A stretch of 64,000 nucleotides of DNA from DAHUZJ01 sp050743865. GTDB taxonomy: Bacteria; Actinomycetota; Acidimicrobiia; Acidimicrobiales; RAAP-2. Below the pieces are notes generated by a model that worked only from the letters and a program-made list of their open reading frames with translations, did no database searches and was not told the origin of the DNA. The stretch covers positions 1 to 64,000 of the forward strand of contig JBOGGE010000002.1 of assembly GCA_050743865.1 (NCBI GenBank), read 5' to 3'. Positions within the stretch are counted from its first letter, which is position 1, and the number at the start of each line of letters is the position of its first letter. The translations under genes and the position numbers were made by a program. Positions 22,605-30,687 of the stretch are shown one piece after another.

Positions 22605-23660
22605 GTGACGGTAACCGAGGCGCCGCCGGACGAAGCCGTCGTCCACGTGCTGTGGATCAACGCCGGGCTCAGCTGCGACGGGGATTCCGTCGCCCTCACC
22701 GCGGCGACCCAGCCGAGCATCGAGGAGATCGCCATGGGCGCGCTCCCTGGGCTTCCCAAGATCGCCGTGCACTGGCCGTTGATCGACTTCGAGTGCGGCC
22801 CGGTCGGGGGAACCGACGACTTCATCGAATGGTTCTTCCGGGCCGACCGGGGCGAGCTCGACCCGTTCGTCTTGGTGGTGGAGGGCTCGATCCCCAACGA
22901 GGCCATCAAGCGTGAGGGGTACTGGTGCGGGTTCGGCAACAATCCGGACACCGACCAGCCCATGACGACGAGCGAGTGGCTCGATCGCCTGGCGCCGAAG
23001 GCGCTGGTGGTCCTGGCCGCCGGGACTTGCGCCTGCTATGGCGGCATTCACGCCATGGCGGGTAACCCGACGGGCGCCATGGGCGTCCCCGACTATCTGG
23101 GGTGGGGCTGGAGGTCAAAGGCGGGCATCCCGATCGTGTGCGTCCCGGGCTGCCCCACCCACCCGGACAACCTCTCCGAGACGATCCTGTACCTGCTCTA
23201 CCAGGCCACGGGGCAAGCACCGATGATCCCCCTCGACGACTCCCTGCGACCGCAGTGGTTGTTCGGCAGCACCGTGCACGAGGGCTGCGACCGAGCCGGC
23301 TACTACGAGCAGGGCGACTTCGCCAGCGAGTACGGCTCGCCCAAGTGCATTGTGAAGCTGGGGTGCTGGGGCCCGGTGGTCAAGTGCAATGTCCCCAAGA
23401 GGGGCTGGATCAACGGGGTGGGCGGCTGCCCGAACGTCGGTGGCATCTGCATCGGCTGCACCATGCCGGGTTTCCCCGACAAGTTCATGCCGTTCATGGA
23501 CGAACCGCCGGGCGCCCGGGTCTCGACGGTGGCCAGCGGCCTGTACGGCGGGGCCATCCGGGGACTGCGCCGGATCACCGCCCACACGCTCGAAGACGAG
23601 CCGAAGTGGCGCCTGCCGGGCAAAGAGCTGGTGACCGGGTACAAGGGAACGTGGAGGTAG
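22605..23660 (+). CDS. hhyS: [NiFe]-hydrogenase small subunit, group 1h type
   Basis: Electron-transfer subunit of a high-affinity uptake hydrogenase (351 aa). There is no Tat signal, as known for group 1h/5 enzymes. The proximal-cluster motif is SCDGDS, with Cys24 and Asp27 in place of the usual CxxC; an Asp ligand is known from the Ralstonia eutropha actinobacterial-type hydrogenase. Further likely ligands lie in GTCACYGG (142/144), CVPGCPTHPDN (179/183), HEGC (225/228), Cys248, Cys254 and the distal C-terminal cysteines 261, 275, 282 and 285. GTG 22605 has GGGAGG 8 bases upstream. hhyL starts 5 bases after the stop. Confidence 0.95.
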   Translation: MTVTEAPPDEAVVHVLWINAGLSCDGDSVALTAATQPSIEEIAMGALPGLPKIAVHWPLIDFECGPVGGTDDFIEWFFRADRGELDPFVLVVEGSIPNEAIKREGYWCGFGNNPDTDQPMTTSEWLDRLAPKALVVLAAGTCACYGGIHAMAGNPTGAMGVPDYLGWGWRSKAGIPIVCVPGCPTHPDNLSETILYLLYQATGQAPMIPLDDSLRPQWLFGSTVHEGCDRAGYYEQGDFASEYGSPKCIVKLGCWGPVVKCNVPKRGWINGVGGCPNVGGICIGCTMPGFPDKFMPFMDEPPGARVSTVASGLYGGAIRGLRRITAHTLEDEPKWRLPGKELVTGYKGTWR

Positions 23661-23664
23661 GACG

Positions 23665-25449
23665 GTGGCCAAAGCACTTACCGACAACGACACCGGCCTG
23701 GTGGAGATGGCCTGGGACCCCATCACCCGGATCGTGGGCAGCTTGGGGATCTACACCAAGATCGACTTCGGGAGAGGCAAGGTCGTCGAGTGCCACAGCA
23801 CTTCGTCGATCTTTCGCGGCTACAGCGTCTTCATGAAGGGGAAGGACCCCCGGGACGCCCACTTCATCACCAGCCGGATCTGCGGCATCTGCGGCGACAA
23901 CCACGCCACCTGCTCGTGCTACGCCCAGAACATGGCGTATGGCGTGCACCCGCCGGCGCTCGGCGAACAGATCGTCAACCTCGGCGAAGCGGCCGAGTAC
24001 ATGTTCGACCACAACATCTTCCAGGAGAACCTGGTCGGAGTGGACTTCTGCGAGAAGATGGTCGCCGAGACCAACCCCGGCGTGCTGGAGCAGGCCAACC
24101 GCACCGAGGCCCCGCACGCTGCCGACCACGGGTACAGAACGGTCGGCGACATCATGCGCTCGCTCAACCCGTTCTCCGGCGAGTTCTACCGCGAGGCCCT
24201 GCAGGTGAGCCGCTCCACCCGGGAGATGTTCTGCCTCATGGAGGGCCGCCACGTGCACCCCTCCACGCTGTATCCCGGCGGCGTCGGCACGACGGCCACC
24301 ATCCAGCTGTTCACCGACTACTACACCCGGCTCATGCGCTACGTGGAGTTCATGAAGCGGGTCGTACCGATGCACGACGACCTGTTCGACTTCTTCTACC
24401 AGGCGATGCCCGGGTACGAGGAGGTCGGCCGGCGCCGGGTGCTCCTCGGTTGTTGGGGCGCCTTCCAGGACCCGTCGGTGTGCAACTTCAACTACCGGGA
24501 CATGACCACCTGGGGACGGGCCATGGGTGTGACGCCCGGGGTGGTTGTCGACGGGAACCTCGTCACCAACGATCTGGTCGAGATCAACCTGGGCATCCGC
24601 ATCCTGCTCGGCCACTCGTTCTACGGCGACTGGGGAGACCAGGAGATGTTCGTCACCCGCGACCCGCTCGGCAATCCTGTCGACCGCCGCCATCCGTGGA
24701 ACCAGCACACCAACCCCGCGCCCCAGAAGCGAGACTTCGACGGCAACTACAGCTGGGTGATGGCTCCCCGCTGGTCTGACGGGAGCGATGATCTCGCCCT
24801 CGACACCGGCGGTGGTCCCCTGGCCCGCCTCTGGTCGACCGCGCTGTCCGGCCTGGTGAGCACCGACCACGTCAAGGCCACCGGCGACAGCGTGGTCATC
24901 AACCTGCCCAAGACGGCACTCAAGCCCGAAGTCAGCCTCGAATGGAAGATCCCGCGGTGGTCCAACACCATCGAGCGTGACCGGGCCCGTACCTACTTCC
25001 AGGCCTACGCGGCGGCGTCGGCTCTGGACTTCATCGAGAAGGCGTTGGCCGACGTGCGGGCCGGCAGGACGAAGACCTGGGAGCCCTTCGAAGTTCCCGA
25101 CGAGGCGATCGGCTGCGGGTTCACCGAGGCGGTCCGCGGCGTCCTGTCACACCACATGGTGATAAAGGGCGGCAAGATCGCCAACTATCACCCCTACCCG
25201 CCGACGCCGTGGAACGCCAGCCCCCGCGACAGCAACGGCACGCCCGGCCCGTATGAGGATGCGGTCATCGACTCGCCCATCTTCGAGGAGAACGACCAGG
25301 AGCACTTCAAGGGCATCGACATCATGCGGTCGGTGCGGAGCTTCGATCCTTGCCTGCCGTGCGGCGTGCACATGTACCTCGGCAAGGGAAAGGTCCTGAA
25401 GAAGCTCCACTCGCCCACGCAGGTGGCGACTCCCGATCTCGCCTCCTGA
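23665..25449 (+). CDS. hhyL: [NiFe]-hydrogenase large subunit, group 1h type
   Basis: Catalytic subunit carrying the NiFe(CN)2CO centre (594 aa). The L1 motif RICGICGDNHATCS starts at residue 71 (Cys73, Cys76) and the L2 motif DPCLPCGVH is at 561-569 (Cys563, Cys566). Both have the form typical of group 1h, the enzymes many actinobacteria use to oxidise atmospheric H2. A 25-residue tail follows His569; the operon's own protease would remove part of it if processing follows the usual rule. GTG 23665 has GGAGG upstream. Together with hhyS it defines the operon's purpose. Confidence 0.96.
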   Translation: MAKALTDNDTGLVEMAWDPITRIVGSLGIYTKIDFGRGKVVECHSTSSIFRGYSVFMKGKDPRDAHFITSRICGICGDNHATCSCYAQNMAYGVHPPALGEQIVNLGEAAEYMFDHNIFQENLVGVDFCEKMVAETNPGVLEQANRTEAPHAADHGYRTVGDIMRSLNPFSGEFYREALQVSRSTREMFCLMEGRHVHPSTLYPGGVGTTATIQLFTDYYTRLMRYVEFMKRVVPMHDDLFDFFYQAMPGYEEVGRRRVLLGCWGAFQDPSVCNFNYRDMTTWGRAMGVTPGVVVDGNLVTNDLVEINLGIRILLGHSFYGDWGDQEMFVTRDPLGNPVDRRHPWNQHTNPAPQKRDFDGNYSWVMAPRWSDGSDDLALDTGGGPLARLWSTALSGLVSTDHVKATGDSVVINLPKTALKPEVSLEWKIPRWSNTIERDRARTYFQAYAAASALDFIEKALADVRAGRTKTWEPFEVPDEAIGCGFTEAVRGVLSHHMVIKGGKIANYHPYPPTPWNASPRDSNGTPGPYEDAVIDSPIFEENDQEHFKGIDIMRSVRSFDPCLPCGVHMYLGKGKVLKKLHSPTQVATPDLAS

Positions 25450-25464
25450 GCACCGGAGCCGGCA

Positions 25465-26028
25465 ATGCCCGCACCGCAGAACCTCCGAGCCACCGGTGAC
25501 CGGATCGAGCAGTTGCTGGACGAGCTGCAGAGGGCGGCCAACCCGTCTTCGTTCCGCCTGGTCGAGGAGCTCTTGAAGCTGGTCACCGAGCTCTACGGTG
25601 CCGGGCTGGCGCGGATGATGTCGATGGTCACCGAGCACGCCCCCGATCTGGCCGAGGTGTGCGCGAAGGACGAGCTGGTGGCCAGCCTGCTCGTCGTGCA
25701 TGGGCTGCACCCGGACCCAGTGGCCCGAAGGGTGGAGGGCGCCCTGGCCTCGGTTCGCCCGTTGCTCGCCGCACACGCCGGTGACGTGGAGCTCGTGGAG
25801 GTCGACGCCGATGCCGGCATCGTCCGTCTCCGGCTCCTCGGGAGCTGCGACGGGTGCCCGTCGTCGGCCATCACCCTCCGGGGGGCTGTCGAGCGGTCGA
25901 TCGCCGAAGCGGCACCTGAGATCGTCAGCGTCGAGGTTGACCAGCCATCCGGGGTGGCGTCGGTTCCCGTCGCCGTCGGCACCAAGCCGACGTACGCCGA
26001 GTGCCCGTCGGGAACGGCGAGCCGGTGA
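25465..26028 (+). CDS. NifU-like protein of hydrogenase operon
   Basis: A 187-aa protein. The C-terminal half is a NifU C-terminal-type domain with the Fe-S cluster motif GSCDGCPSSAITLRGAVE (Cys128, Cys131). The N-terminal half is helical and unlike canonical NifU. It sits 15 bases after hhyL, so it is probably a dedicated Fe-S donor or electron-transfer protein for the hydrogenase. Genes of this type accompany group 1h operons in other actinobacteria. Its stop is in a GTGA overlap with the next gene. I see no other Fe-S electron partner (HhyE-type) in the cluster. Confidence 0.8.
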   Translation: MPAPQNLRATGDRIEQLLDELQRAANPSSFRLVEELLKLVTELYGAGLARMMSMVTEHAPDLAEVCAKDELVASLLVVHGLHPDPVARRVEGALASVRPLLAAHAGDVELVEVDADAGIVRLRLLGSCDGCPSSAITLRGAVERSIAEAAPEIVSVEVDQPSGVASVPVAVGTKPTYAECPSGTASR

Positions 26029-26648
26029 GCGACCCGCTGGCCGTGCTCCAGCGCATCCGGCTGGCTCGCCCGAGCGAGGTGGTGCGAGCAGGGGAGCGTT
26101 GCCAGCTGTGCGCCGAGGAGATCCCCGACGTCCACGGCCATCTGGTCGACCTGCAGGCGCGCTCCCTGCTCTGCGCCTGCCGGGGCTGCTACCTGCTCTT
26201 CACCGCCGAGGGTGCCGGTGGCCCCCACTACCGGGCCGTTCCCGATCGGTACCTCGCCTTTCCCGGCTTCCAGCTGTCCCCGGCGCAGTGGGACTCCCTC
26301 CAGATCCCGGTCAGCATCGCCTTCTTCTTCGTCAACTCCGCTCTCGGCCGGGTGGCGGCTTTCTACCCCGGTCCCGCCGGGGCCACCGAGTCCGAGCTCT
26401 CCCTCGACACCTGGGATGAGGTGGTATCGGCCAATCCCACGCTGGCCACGCTCGAACCCGACGTCGAGGCGTTCCTGGTCCAGGCTGACCCGGACCACGG
26501 CGCCCCGGAGTGCTTCCTGGTGCCCATCGACGCCTGCTACGAGCTGGTGGGGCGCCTCCGGAAGTCCTGGCGAGGGTTCGACGGCGGGCGAGAGGCCCAC
26601 GACCAGTTGGACGCCTTCTTCGCCGGCGTGCGGAGCCGGGTCCGATGA
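26025..26648 (+). CDS. DUF5947-family protein
   Basis: 207 aa from the overlapping GTG. The N-terminal part has six potential metal ligands: CQLC (Cys26, Cys29), His37 and CACRGC (Cys50, 52, 55), suggesting a zinc ribbon or rubredoxin-like Fe site. The rest contains YRAVPDRYLAFPGFQLSPAQWDSLQIPVSIAFFFVNS. It matches, from memory, the DUF5947 family restricted to group 1h hydrogenase operons. Function is unknown; with a rubredoxin-like site it could protect maturation in oxygen or relay electrons (inference). ATG-like start 26001 is the alternative. Confidence 0.7.
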   Translation: MSDPLAVLQRIRLARPSEVVRAGERCQLCAEEIPDVHGHLVDLQARSLLCACRGCYLLFTAEGAGGPHYRAVPDRYLAFPGFQLSPAQWDSLQIPVSIAFFFVNSALGRVAAFYPGPAGATESELSLDTWDEVVSANPTLATLEPDVEAFLVQADPDHGAPECFLVPIDACYELVGRLRKSWRGFDGGREAHDQLDAFFAGVRSRVR

Positions 26649-27283
26649 CCACGCTCGGTTTCGAGGTCGTGGACGCTCGACCGGAACCGCACGCCGCGGT
26701 GCCCACCATCATGTTGCGATTGCGGATCACCGAGACCGGTGGTGGGGTGCACGCGCTGGCCCTCCGCTGCCAGATCCGCATCGAGCCTCAGCGGCGACGT
26801 TACGACCCCGAAGAGAGAGGCCGGCTCTACGAGCTCTTCGGGGAGACCCCGCAGTGGGGCGACTCCCTGCACCCCTTCTTGTGGACTCATGTGTCGACGA
26901 CGCTGCCGGGCTTCTCCGGTTCGACCGACGTGGAGATCCCGGTCGAGTGCACCTACGACTTCGACGTTGCGGGAGCCAAGTACCTTCACGCCCTGTCCGG
27001 GGGCGAGATCCCGCTCCTCCTGCTCTTTTCGGGCACCGTGTTCGTCCAGGGCGAATCGGGCTTTGCCGCCGAGCCCGTCCCGTGGGACCAAGAGGCCTCC
27101 TACCGGATGCCGGTCTCGGTGTGGCGAGGCGTGATGGATCTGTACTTCCCCAACAGCGGCTGGGTCCGGATCGGCCGCGATACCCTCGACCGGCTCGGAC
27201 GGTTCAGGGCATCGCGGGCCCTTCCCACCTGGGACCAGGCATTCGAGCAGCTGCTCAAGGAAGCCGGAGACGGGGCATGGTGA
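26645..27283 (+). CDS. DUF6084-family protein
   Basis: 212 aa, starting in an ATGA overlap. It is a beta-rich soluble protein without cysteine motifs or membrane segments; characteristic stretches are LRCQIRIEPQRRRY, RLYELFGETPQWGDSLHPFLW and VPVECTYDFDV-like sequence (seen as IPVECTYDFDV). From memory it belongs to DUF6084, a family found in actinobacterial hydrogenase operons. The role is unknown, probably maturation or assembly. The stop overlaps the next start by 7 bases. Confidence 0.7.
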   Translation: MTTLGFEVVDARPEPHAAVPTIMLRLRITETGGGVHALALRCQIRIEPQRRRYDPEERGRLYELFGETPQWGDSLHPFLWTHVSTTLPGFSGSTDVEIPVECTYDFDVAGAKYLHALSGGEIPLLLLFSGTVFVQGESGFAAEPVPWDQEASYRMPVSVWRGVMDLYFPNSGWVRIGRDTLDRLGRFRASRALPTWDQAFEQLLKEAGDGAW

Positions 27284-28683
27284 GGGTCGAGCTCGCCGAT
27301 CGTTTCGCCGCCGCCGGCGCCGTGGCCGAGACCGTGCTCTACGAGGGGTACATGCTGTACCCCTACCGGGCGTCCTCGAGTAAGAACCAGTTGCGCTGGC
27401 AGTTCGGGGTGCTGGTTCCCCGTGCCTTCAGCGAGGCCGACGGCTCCGAACGCTGGTCGATGCGCACCGAGTGCCTCCTCGATCCCGGACCGGCACCGGT
27501 CCTGGCCGTCCGCATCCGTTGCCTTCAGGCCCAGCATCGGGGGATCGAGGCCGCCGCTGCCGCCTCCGACAACGGGTTCGTGCCGGTCGAGGCGATCGAG
27601 GTCGACGGGCGCCACCATGTCGCCTGGGACGAAGCGGTCGATCAGGTCGTCGACCTTCCCCTGCTGGCATTGCACAGCCTCGAGATCGCTGACCACAGCC
27701 ACCCCTTCGGGTTCGCCGGTTCGCGGGAGACCGAGCTGATCCGGACGAGCGTGGGGCAGGTGGCCGGGCGTATCGTCCGCCGGCGGCTGGCGGTGGACGG
27801 GCGGGTGCGCGTGACGGTCGCTCGCCCGGACGCCGCAAGCCGCTTCGTGAAGGTGGCCGTCACCGTGGAGAACGCCAGCCCGTTCCTGGACGCCGGTGCC
27901 GGGCGCCGGGACGCGCTCGCCCGTTCGCTGATCGCCTCGCACACCATGGTGGCCGTGGAGGGCGGGGTGTTCGTGTCGCTGTTCGACCCCCCCGACGGTG
28001 CCCGACCGGCGGCGGCGGCCTGTCACAACGACGGCGCCTTCCCGGTGCTGGTCGGAGAGGACGACGTGGTCCTCTCGTCGCCCATCATCCTCTACGACCA
28101 CCCTTCGGTCGCCCCTGAGAGCCCGGGCAACCTCTACGACGCCACCGAGATCGACGAGATCCTGGCGTTGCGGGTGCTGGCGCTGACCGACGAAGAGAAA
28201 GCCGAGGCGCGCGGCACCGACGCCCGCGCCGCCGCCATCATCGACCGCTGCGACGACATGCCCCCCGAGGTGTGGAGCCGGCTCCACGGCGCAGTGCGCT
28301 CCCTGCGGTCGGCGGCGGAGCCGGGAGCCGCCGGCAGCGGGGTGGACGATCGTGAGGACCCCGGACCGGTTCCCTGGTGGGATCCGGTGGCTGACGCCTC
28401 CGTCGACCCGTGGGGCGACCGGGTCAGGGTCGGCGACGTCGAGATCGGGAAGGGCACGAGGGTGCTGCTCCGGCCGTCGCGGCGCTCGGACGCCCAGGAC
28501 CTCTTCTTGGCGGGTCGTGCCGCCACCGTGGCCGGCGTCTTCACCGACGTCGACGGGAGCCAGCAGGTGGCGGTGACGGTCGACGACGACCCGGCGACGG
28601 CGGAGCTGATATGGCAGGGGCGCTACCTGTTCTTCCACCCCGACGAGGTGGAGCCGCTCCCCGGGGAGGACGGCCCCCGATGA
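27277..28683 (+). CDS. Conserved hydrogenase-operon protein of unknown function
   Basis: 468 aa; ATG 27277 and GTG 27280 both lie in the overlap with the previous gene. The N-terminal signature YEGYMLYPYRASSSKNQLRWQFGVLVPRAF recurs, as I recall, in proteins of the same position in other group 1h operons. The middle is beta-rich (VKVAVTVENASPFL, HNDGAFPVLVG), the end has DRVRVGDVEIGKGTRVLLRPS and ELIWQGRYLFFHPDEVEPL. There are no membrane segments and no metal-binding cluster. It may act as a chaperone or scaffold for HhyL or HhyS; I cannot assign a function. Confidence 0.7.
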   Translation: MVRVELADRFAAAGAVAETVLYEGYMLYPYRASSSKNQLRWQFGVLVPRAFSEADGSERWSMRTECLLDPGPAPVLAVRIRCLQAQHRGIEAAAAASDNGFVPVEAIEVDGRHHVAWDEAVDQVVDLPLLALHSLEIADHSHPFGFAGSRETELIRTSVGQVAGRIVRRRLAVDGRVRVTVARPDAASRFVKVAVTVENASPFLDAGAGRRDALARSLIASHTMVAVEGGVFVSLFDPPDGARPAAAACHNDGAFPVLVGEDDVVLSSPIILYDHPSVAPESPGNLYDATEIDEILALRVLALTDEEKAEARGTDARAAAIIDRCDDMPPEVWSRLHGAVRSLRSAAEPGAAGSGVDDREDPGPVPWWDPVADASVDPWGDRVRVGDVEIGKGTRVLLRPSRRSDAQDLFLAGRAATVAGVFTDVDGSQQVAVTVDDDPATAELIWQGRYLFFHPDEVEPLPGEDGPR

Positions 28684-29180
28684 GGCCCCGAGTTCTCGTC
28701 GCCGGCATCGGGAACATCTTCTTGAGCGACGACGGCTTCGGCGTCGAAGTCGTCAACCGCCTGAGCGAAGAGCCCCTTCCGCCAGGGGTCCGGGTTACTG
28801 ACGTCGGGATCCGCGGCCTCCACCTGGCCTACGAGCTGCTCGACGGCTACGACGCGGTGATCCTGGTCGACGCCGTGCCGATGGGCGAGGCACCGGGAAC
28901 GGTGGCGGTCATCGAGCCCGACGACCTGATGGCGACGCCCGGGGACGAGGCCCCGGTCGTCGACGCCCACAGCATGAGCCCCGAGGCGGTGCTGGGCACC
29001 CTGACCCGATTGGGCGGCTCGGTCGAACGGCTTCGGGTGGTCGGTTGCCAGCCCGCCGACCTCGACGAGGGCATCGGCCTGTCACCGGCGGTCGCCGACG
29101 CCGTCGACGGCGCGGTGGCGTTGTGCCGGCAGCTCGTTGCCGAGATCACGGAACCCGCTGGAAAGGAGACAACGAGATGA
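28680..29180 (+). CDS. Hydrogenase maturation protease
   Basis: A 166-aa nickel-dependent endopeptidase of the HyaD/HybD/HupD family that trims the large subunit after NiFe insertion. It has the GIGNIFLSDDGFG motif (residues 9-21) with the first acidic nickel ligand, a second acidic site in ILVDAVPMG, and a histidine in VDAHSMSP. ATG 28680 overlaps the upstream stop, and the stop overlaps the next ATG. Its presence implies the HhyL tail is processed. Confidence 0.9.
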   Translation: MRPRVLVAGIGNIFLSDDGFGVEVVNRLSEEPLPPGVRVTDVGIRGLHLAYELLDGYDAVILVDAVPMGEAPGTVAVIEPDDLMATPGDEAPVVDAHSMSPEAVLGTLTRLGGSVERLRVVGCQPADLDEGIGLSPAVADAVDGAVALCRQLVAEITEPAGKETTR

Positions 29181-29281
29181 TCATTCGTCTCGCCAAATCG
29201 GTGCTCGTCGCCCTGGTCGTCGGAATGGTGCTCAAGTCGCTGCCCGACATCGCCCGGTACCTCAAGATCAGGGAGATGTGA
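29177..29281 (+). CDS. 34-aa membrane microprotein (DUF6893-like)
   Basis: A single hydrophobic helix, LAKSVLVALVVGMVLKSLPDIARYL, followed by a basic end. It starts at ATG 29177 with AAGGAG 8 bases upstream and overlaps both neighbours by 4 bases, so it is surely translated. It matches, from memory, the tiny DUF6893 family of actinobacterial hydrogenase operons. It is probably a membrane anchor or accessory subunit of the otherwise soluble hydrogenase (inference). Confidence 0.75.
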   Translation: MIIRLAKSVLVALVVGMVLKSLPDIARYLKIREM

Positions 29282-29802
29282 CCTGGGTGGCTCATTACCG
29301 CATCGACCCCACACGTTCGTACGTATGGATCGACGCCCGGTCCAGCGTGCACCCCATCCATTCCACCACCAAGGGGCTGGAGGGCTACCTCGATCTCGGC
29401 CTGGGGCCGGACGGTGCCGTCGATCTGGCGGTCATGCCGACCGGAAAGCTCTCGCTGCAGGTCAGTCGCCTCTCGTCGGGTAACCGGCTGGAGGATCGTG
29501 AGCTGCAACGACGCATCGACTCGAAGCGGTTCCCCGCCATCGAAGGGGTGATCATCGGGATGGAGCCGATCGGCGGTGACGGGAGCTACCGGGTGAGCGG
29601 TGACATCACCTTTCGGGGAACGTCTCACCGGTACGAGGACCAGATGACCGTCAACCCGGTCGACGACAGCACGATCAAGCTCGCCGGCCAGTCGCGTTTC
29701 GACATCCGCGATTTCGGGATGGAGCCGCCCCGCATCTTGATGCTGAAGGTCGACCCGGAGGTGGCCGTGCGAGTGGAGGTGCTCGCGGTGAAGGAAGGAT
29801 AG
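29278..29802 (+). CDS. Cytoplasmic YceI-like isoprenoid-binding protein
   Basis: 174 aa from GTG 29278 in a GTGA overlap. YceI-type barrel: HYRIDPTRSYVWIDARSSVHPI, then LQVSRLSSGNRLEDRELQRRID, ISGDITF-like VSGDITFRGTSHRY and FDIRDFGMEPPRILML. It is most similar within the window to the YceI domain of the PadR fusion (shared VSRLSSG, RRID, FD-RDF, P--LM). Classical YceI proteins are exported, but this one lacks a signal peptide. Known members bind polyprenyl lipids, so it could carry menaquinone to or from the hydrogenase (inference). Confidence 0.82.
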   Translation: MTWVAHYRIDPTRSYVWIDARSSVHPIHSTTKGLEGYLDLGLGPDGAVDLAVMPTGKLSLQVSRLSSGNRLEDRELQRRIDSKRFPAIEGVIIGMEPIGGDGSYRVSGDITFRGTSHRYEDQMTVNPVDDSTIKLAGQSRFDIRDFGMEPPRILMLKVDPEVAVRVEVLAVKEG

Positions 29803-29808
29803 GACCCC

Positions 29809-30144
29809 GTGCACGAGCTCGGTTTGTGCAGTTCGATCGTGGACGCCGTCCAGCGGCGAGCCGGGGAACGCCCGGTGGCGCACGTGCGGGTGCGCGTCGG
29901 GCGCCTGCACCACGTCCACCCCGATGCGTTCGACCAGTCCTTCGCCGTGGCCGCCATGGGCACGGTGGCCGAGGACGCGGTGGCAGAGCTGGTCCAGCTC
30001 CCGGTGCGGGCAGCGTGCAGCCACTGCTCGACCACGTGGGAGTGCGAGGAGCTGCCCCTGGCCTGCCCCACCTGCGGGTCCGTGGACATTGACCTGCTCG
30101 GTGGGGACGAACTGCTGCTCGAGTCCATCAAGTACCGCGGCTGA
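29809..30144 (+). CDS. hypA: Hydrogenase nickel incorporation protein HypA
   Basis: Nickel metallochaperone, 111 aa. The N-terminus MHELGLCSSIV gives the nickel-binding Met1-His2-Glu3. The zinc site is CSHC and CPTC (from about residue 70). GTG 29809 follows AAGGAAGGA. Its usual GTPase partner HypB is not encoded in this cluster. Confidence 0.92.
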   Translation: MHELGLCSSIVDAVQRRAGERPVAHVRVRVGRLHHVHPDAFDQSFAVAAMGTVAEDAVAELVQLPVRAACSHCSTTWECEELPLACPTCGSVDIDLLGGDELLLESIKYRG

Positions 30145-30157
30145 GAGGAGACGGACC

Positions 30158-30445
30158 ATGTGCCTCGGCATACCGGGCCAGTTGGTGGCGTTCGGCTCGC
30201 ACGAGCATCTGGCGCGAGTCGACGTCTCGGGGGTGGCTCGGACAATCAACATCGGGTTGCTCGACGACGAGAGGCTCCAGCTCGGCGACTGGGTTCTCAT
30301 CCATGTCGGCTTCGCCATGTCGAAGATCGACGAGGAGGAGGCGGCGCTGGCCTTGGCCTCGCTCAAGCTCATGGGCCAGGCCTACGGAGCCGAGCTCGAC
30401 GCGTTCTGGTCGTCCAGGATCACCAGTGACAGCACGGGAGGTTGA
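30158..30445 (+). CDS. hypC: Hydrogenase maturation chaperone HypC
   Basis: A 95-aa chaperone that carries the Fe(CN)2CO unit with HypD. The essential Met1-Cys2 is present (MCLGIPGQLV), then ARVDVSGVARTINIGLL and GDWVLIHVGFAMSKIDEEEA. ATG 30158 has GAGAGGAG upstream. A second HypC-like domain occurs in the gene at 34202. Confidence 0.93.
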   Translation: MCLGIPGQLVAFGSHEHLARVDVSGVARTINIGLLDDERLQLGDWVLIHVGFAMSKIDEEEAALALASLKLMGQAYGAELDAFWSSRITSDSTGG

Positions 30446-30446
30446 C

Positions 30447-30680
30447 ATGGGAACCATCGTCGGAGCCATGATCGGGTACGTGTTCGGCACGCAAGCCGGA
30501 CCTCAGGGGTGGGACGACCTGCGCCGTGCCTGGGGGGTGATCAGCTCCTCCGAGGAGGTGAGGAACCTGATCGACCTCAGCTTCTCGATGGCCCATGGCC
30601 TCGTGGGGCGTGGGGGCGAGCTGCTCGCCGGGGCGGCCGGAACCTCGGAGTCCCGTTCCGCACTGCGACCGGTGGCGTAG
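30447..30680 (+). CDS. Small glycine-rich membrane protein (IGYVxG family, copy 2)
   Basis: A 77-aa protein, MGTIVGAMIGYVFGTQAG followed by DDLRRAWGVISSSEEVRNLIDLSFSMAHGL. It has one short glycine-rich hydrophobic segment, then an amphipathic helix. It resembles the 86-aa protein co-encoded with the PadR-YceI regulator. GGGAGG lies 7 bases before ATG 30447. It sits between hypC and hypD in a tightly packed operon, so a hydrogenase-linked role such as membrane tethering is likely but unproven. Confidence 0.7.
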   Translation: MGTIVGAMIGYVFGTQAGPQGWDDLRRAWGVISSSEEVRNLIDLSFSMAHGLVGRGGELLAGAAGTSESRSALRPVA

Positions 30681-30687
30681 GCCGGCC

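Noticed and set aside
22605..22700. Tat signal peptide on the hydrogenase small subunit
   Set aside because: The N-terminus leads straight into the cluster motif at residue 24, with no RRxFxK motif or hydrophobic stretch.
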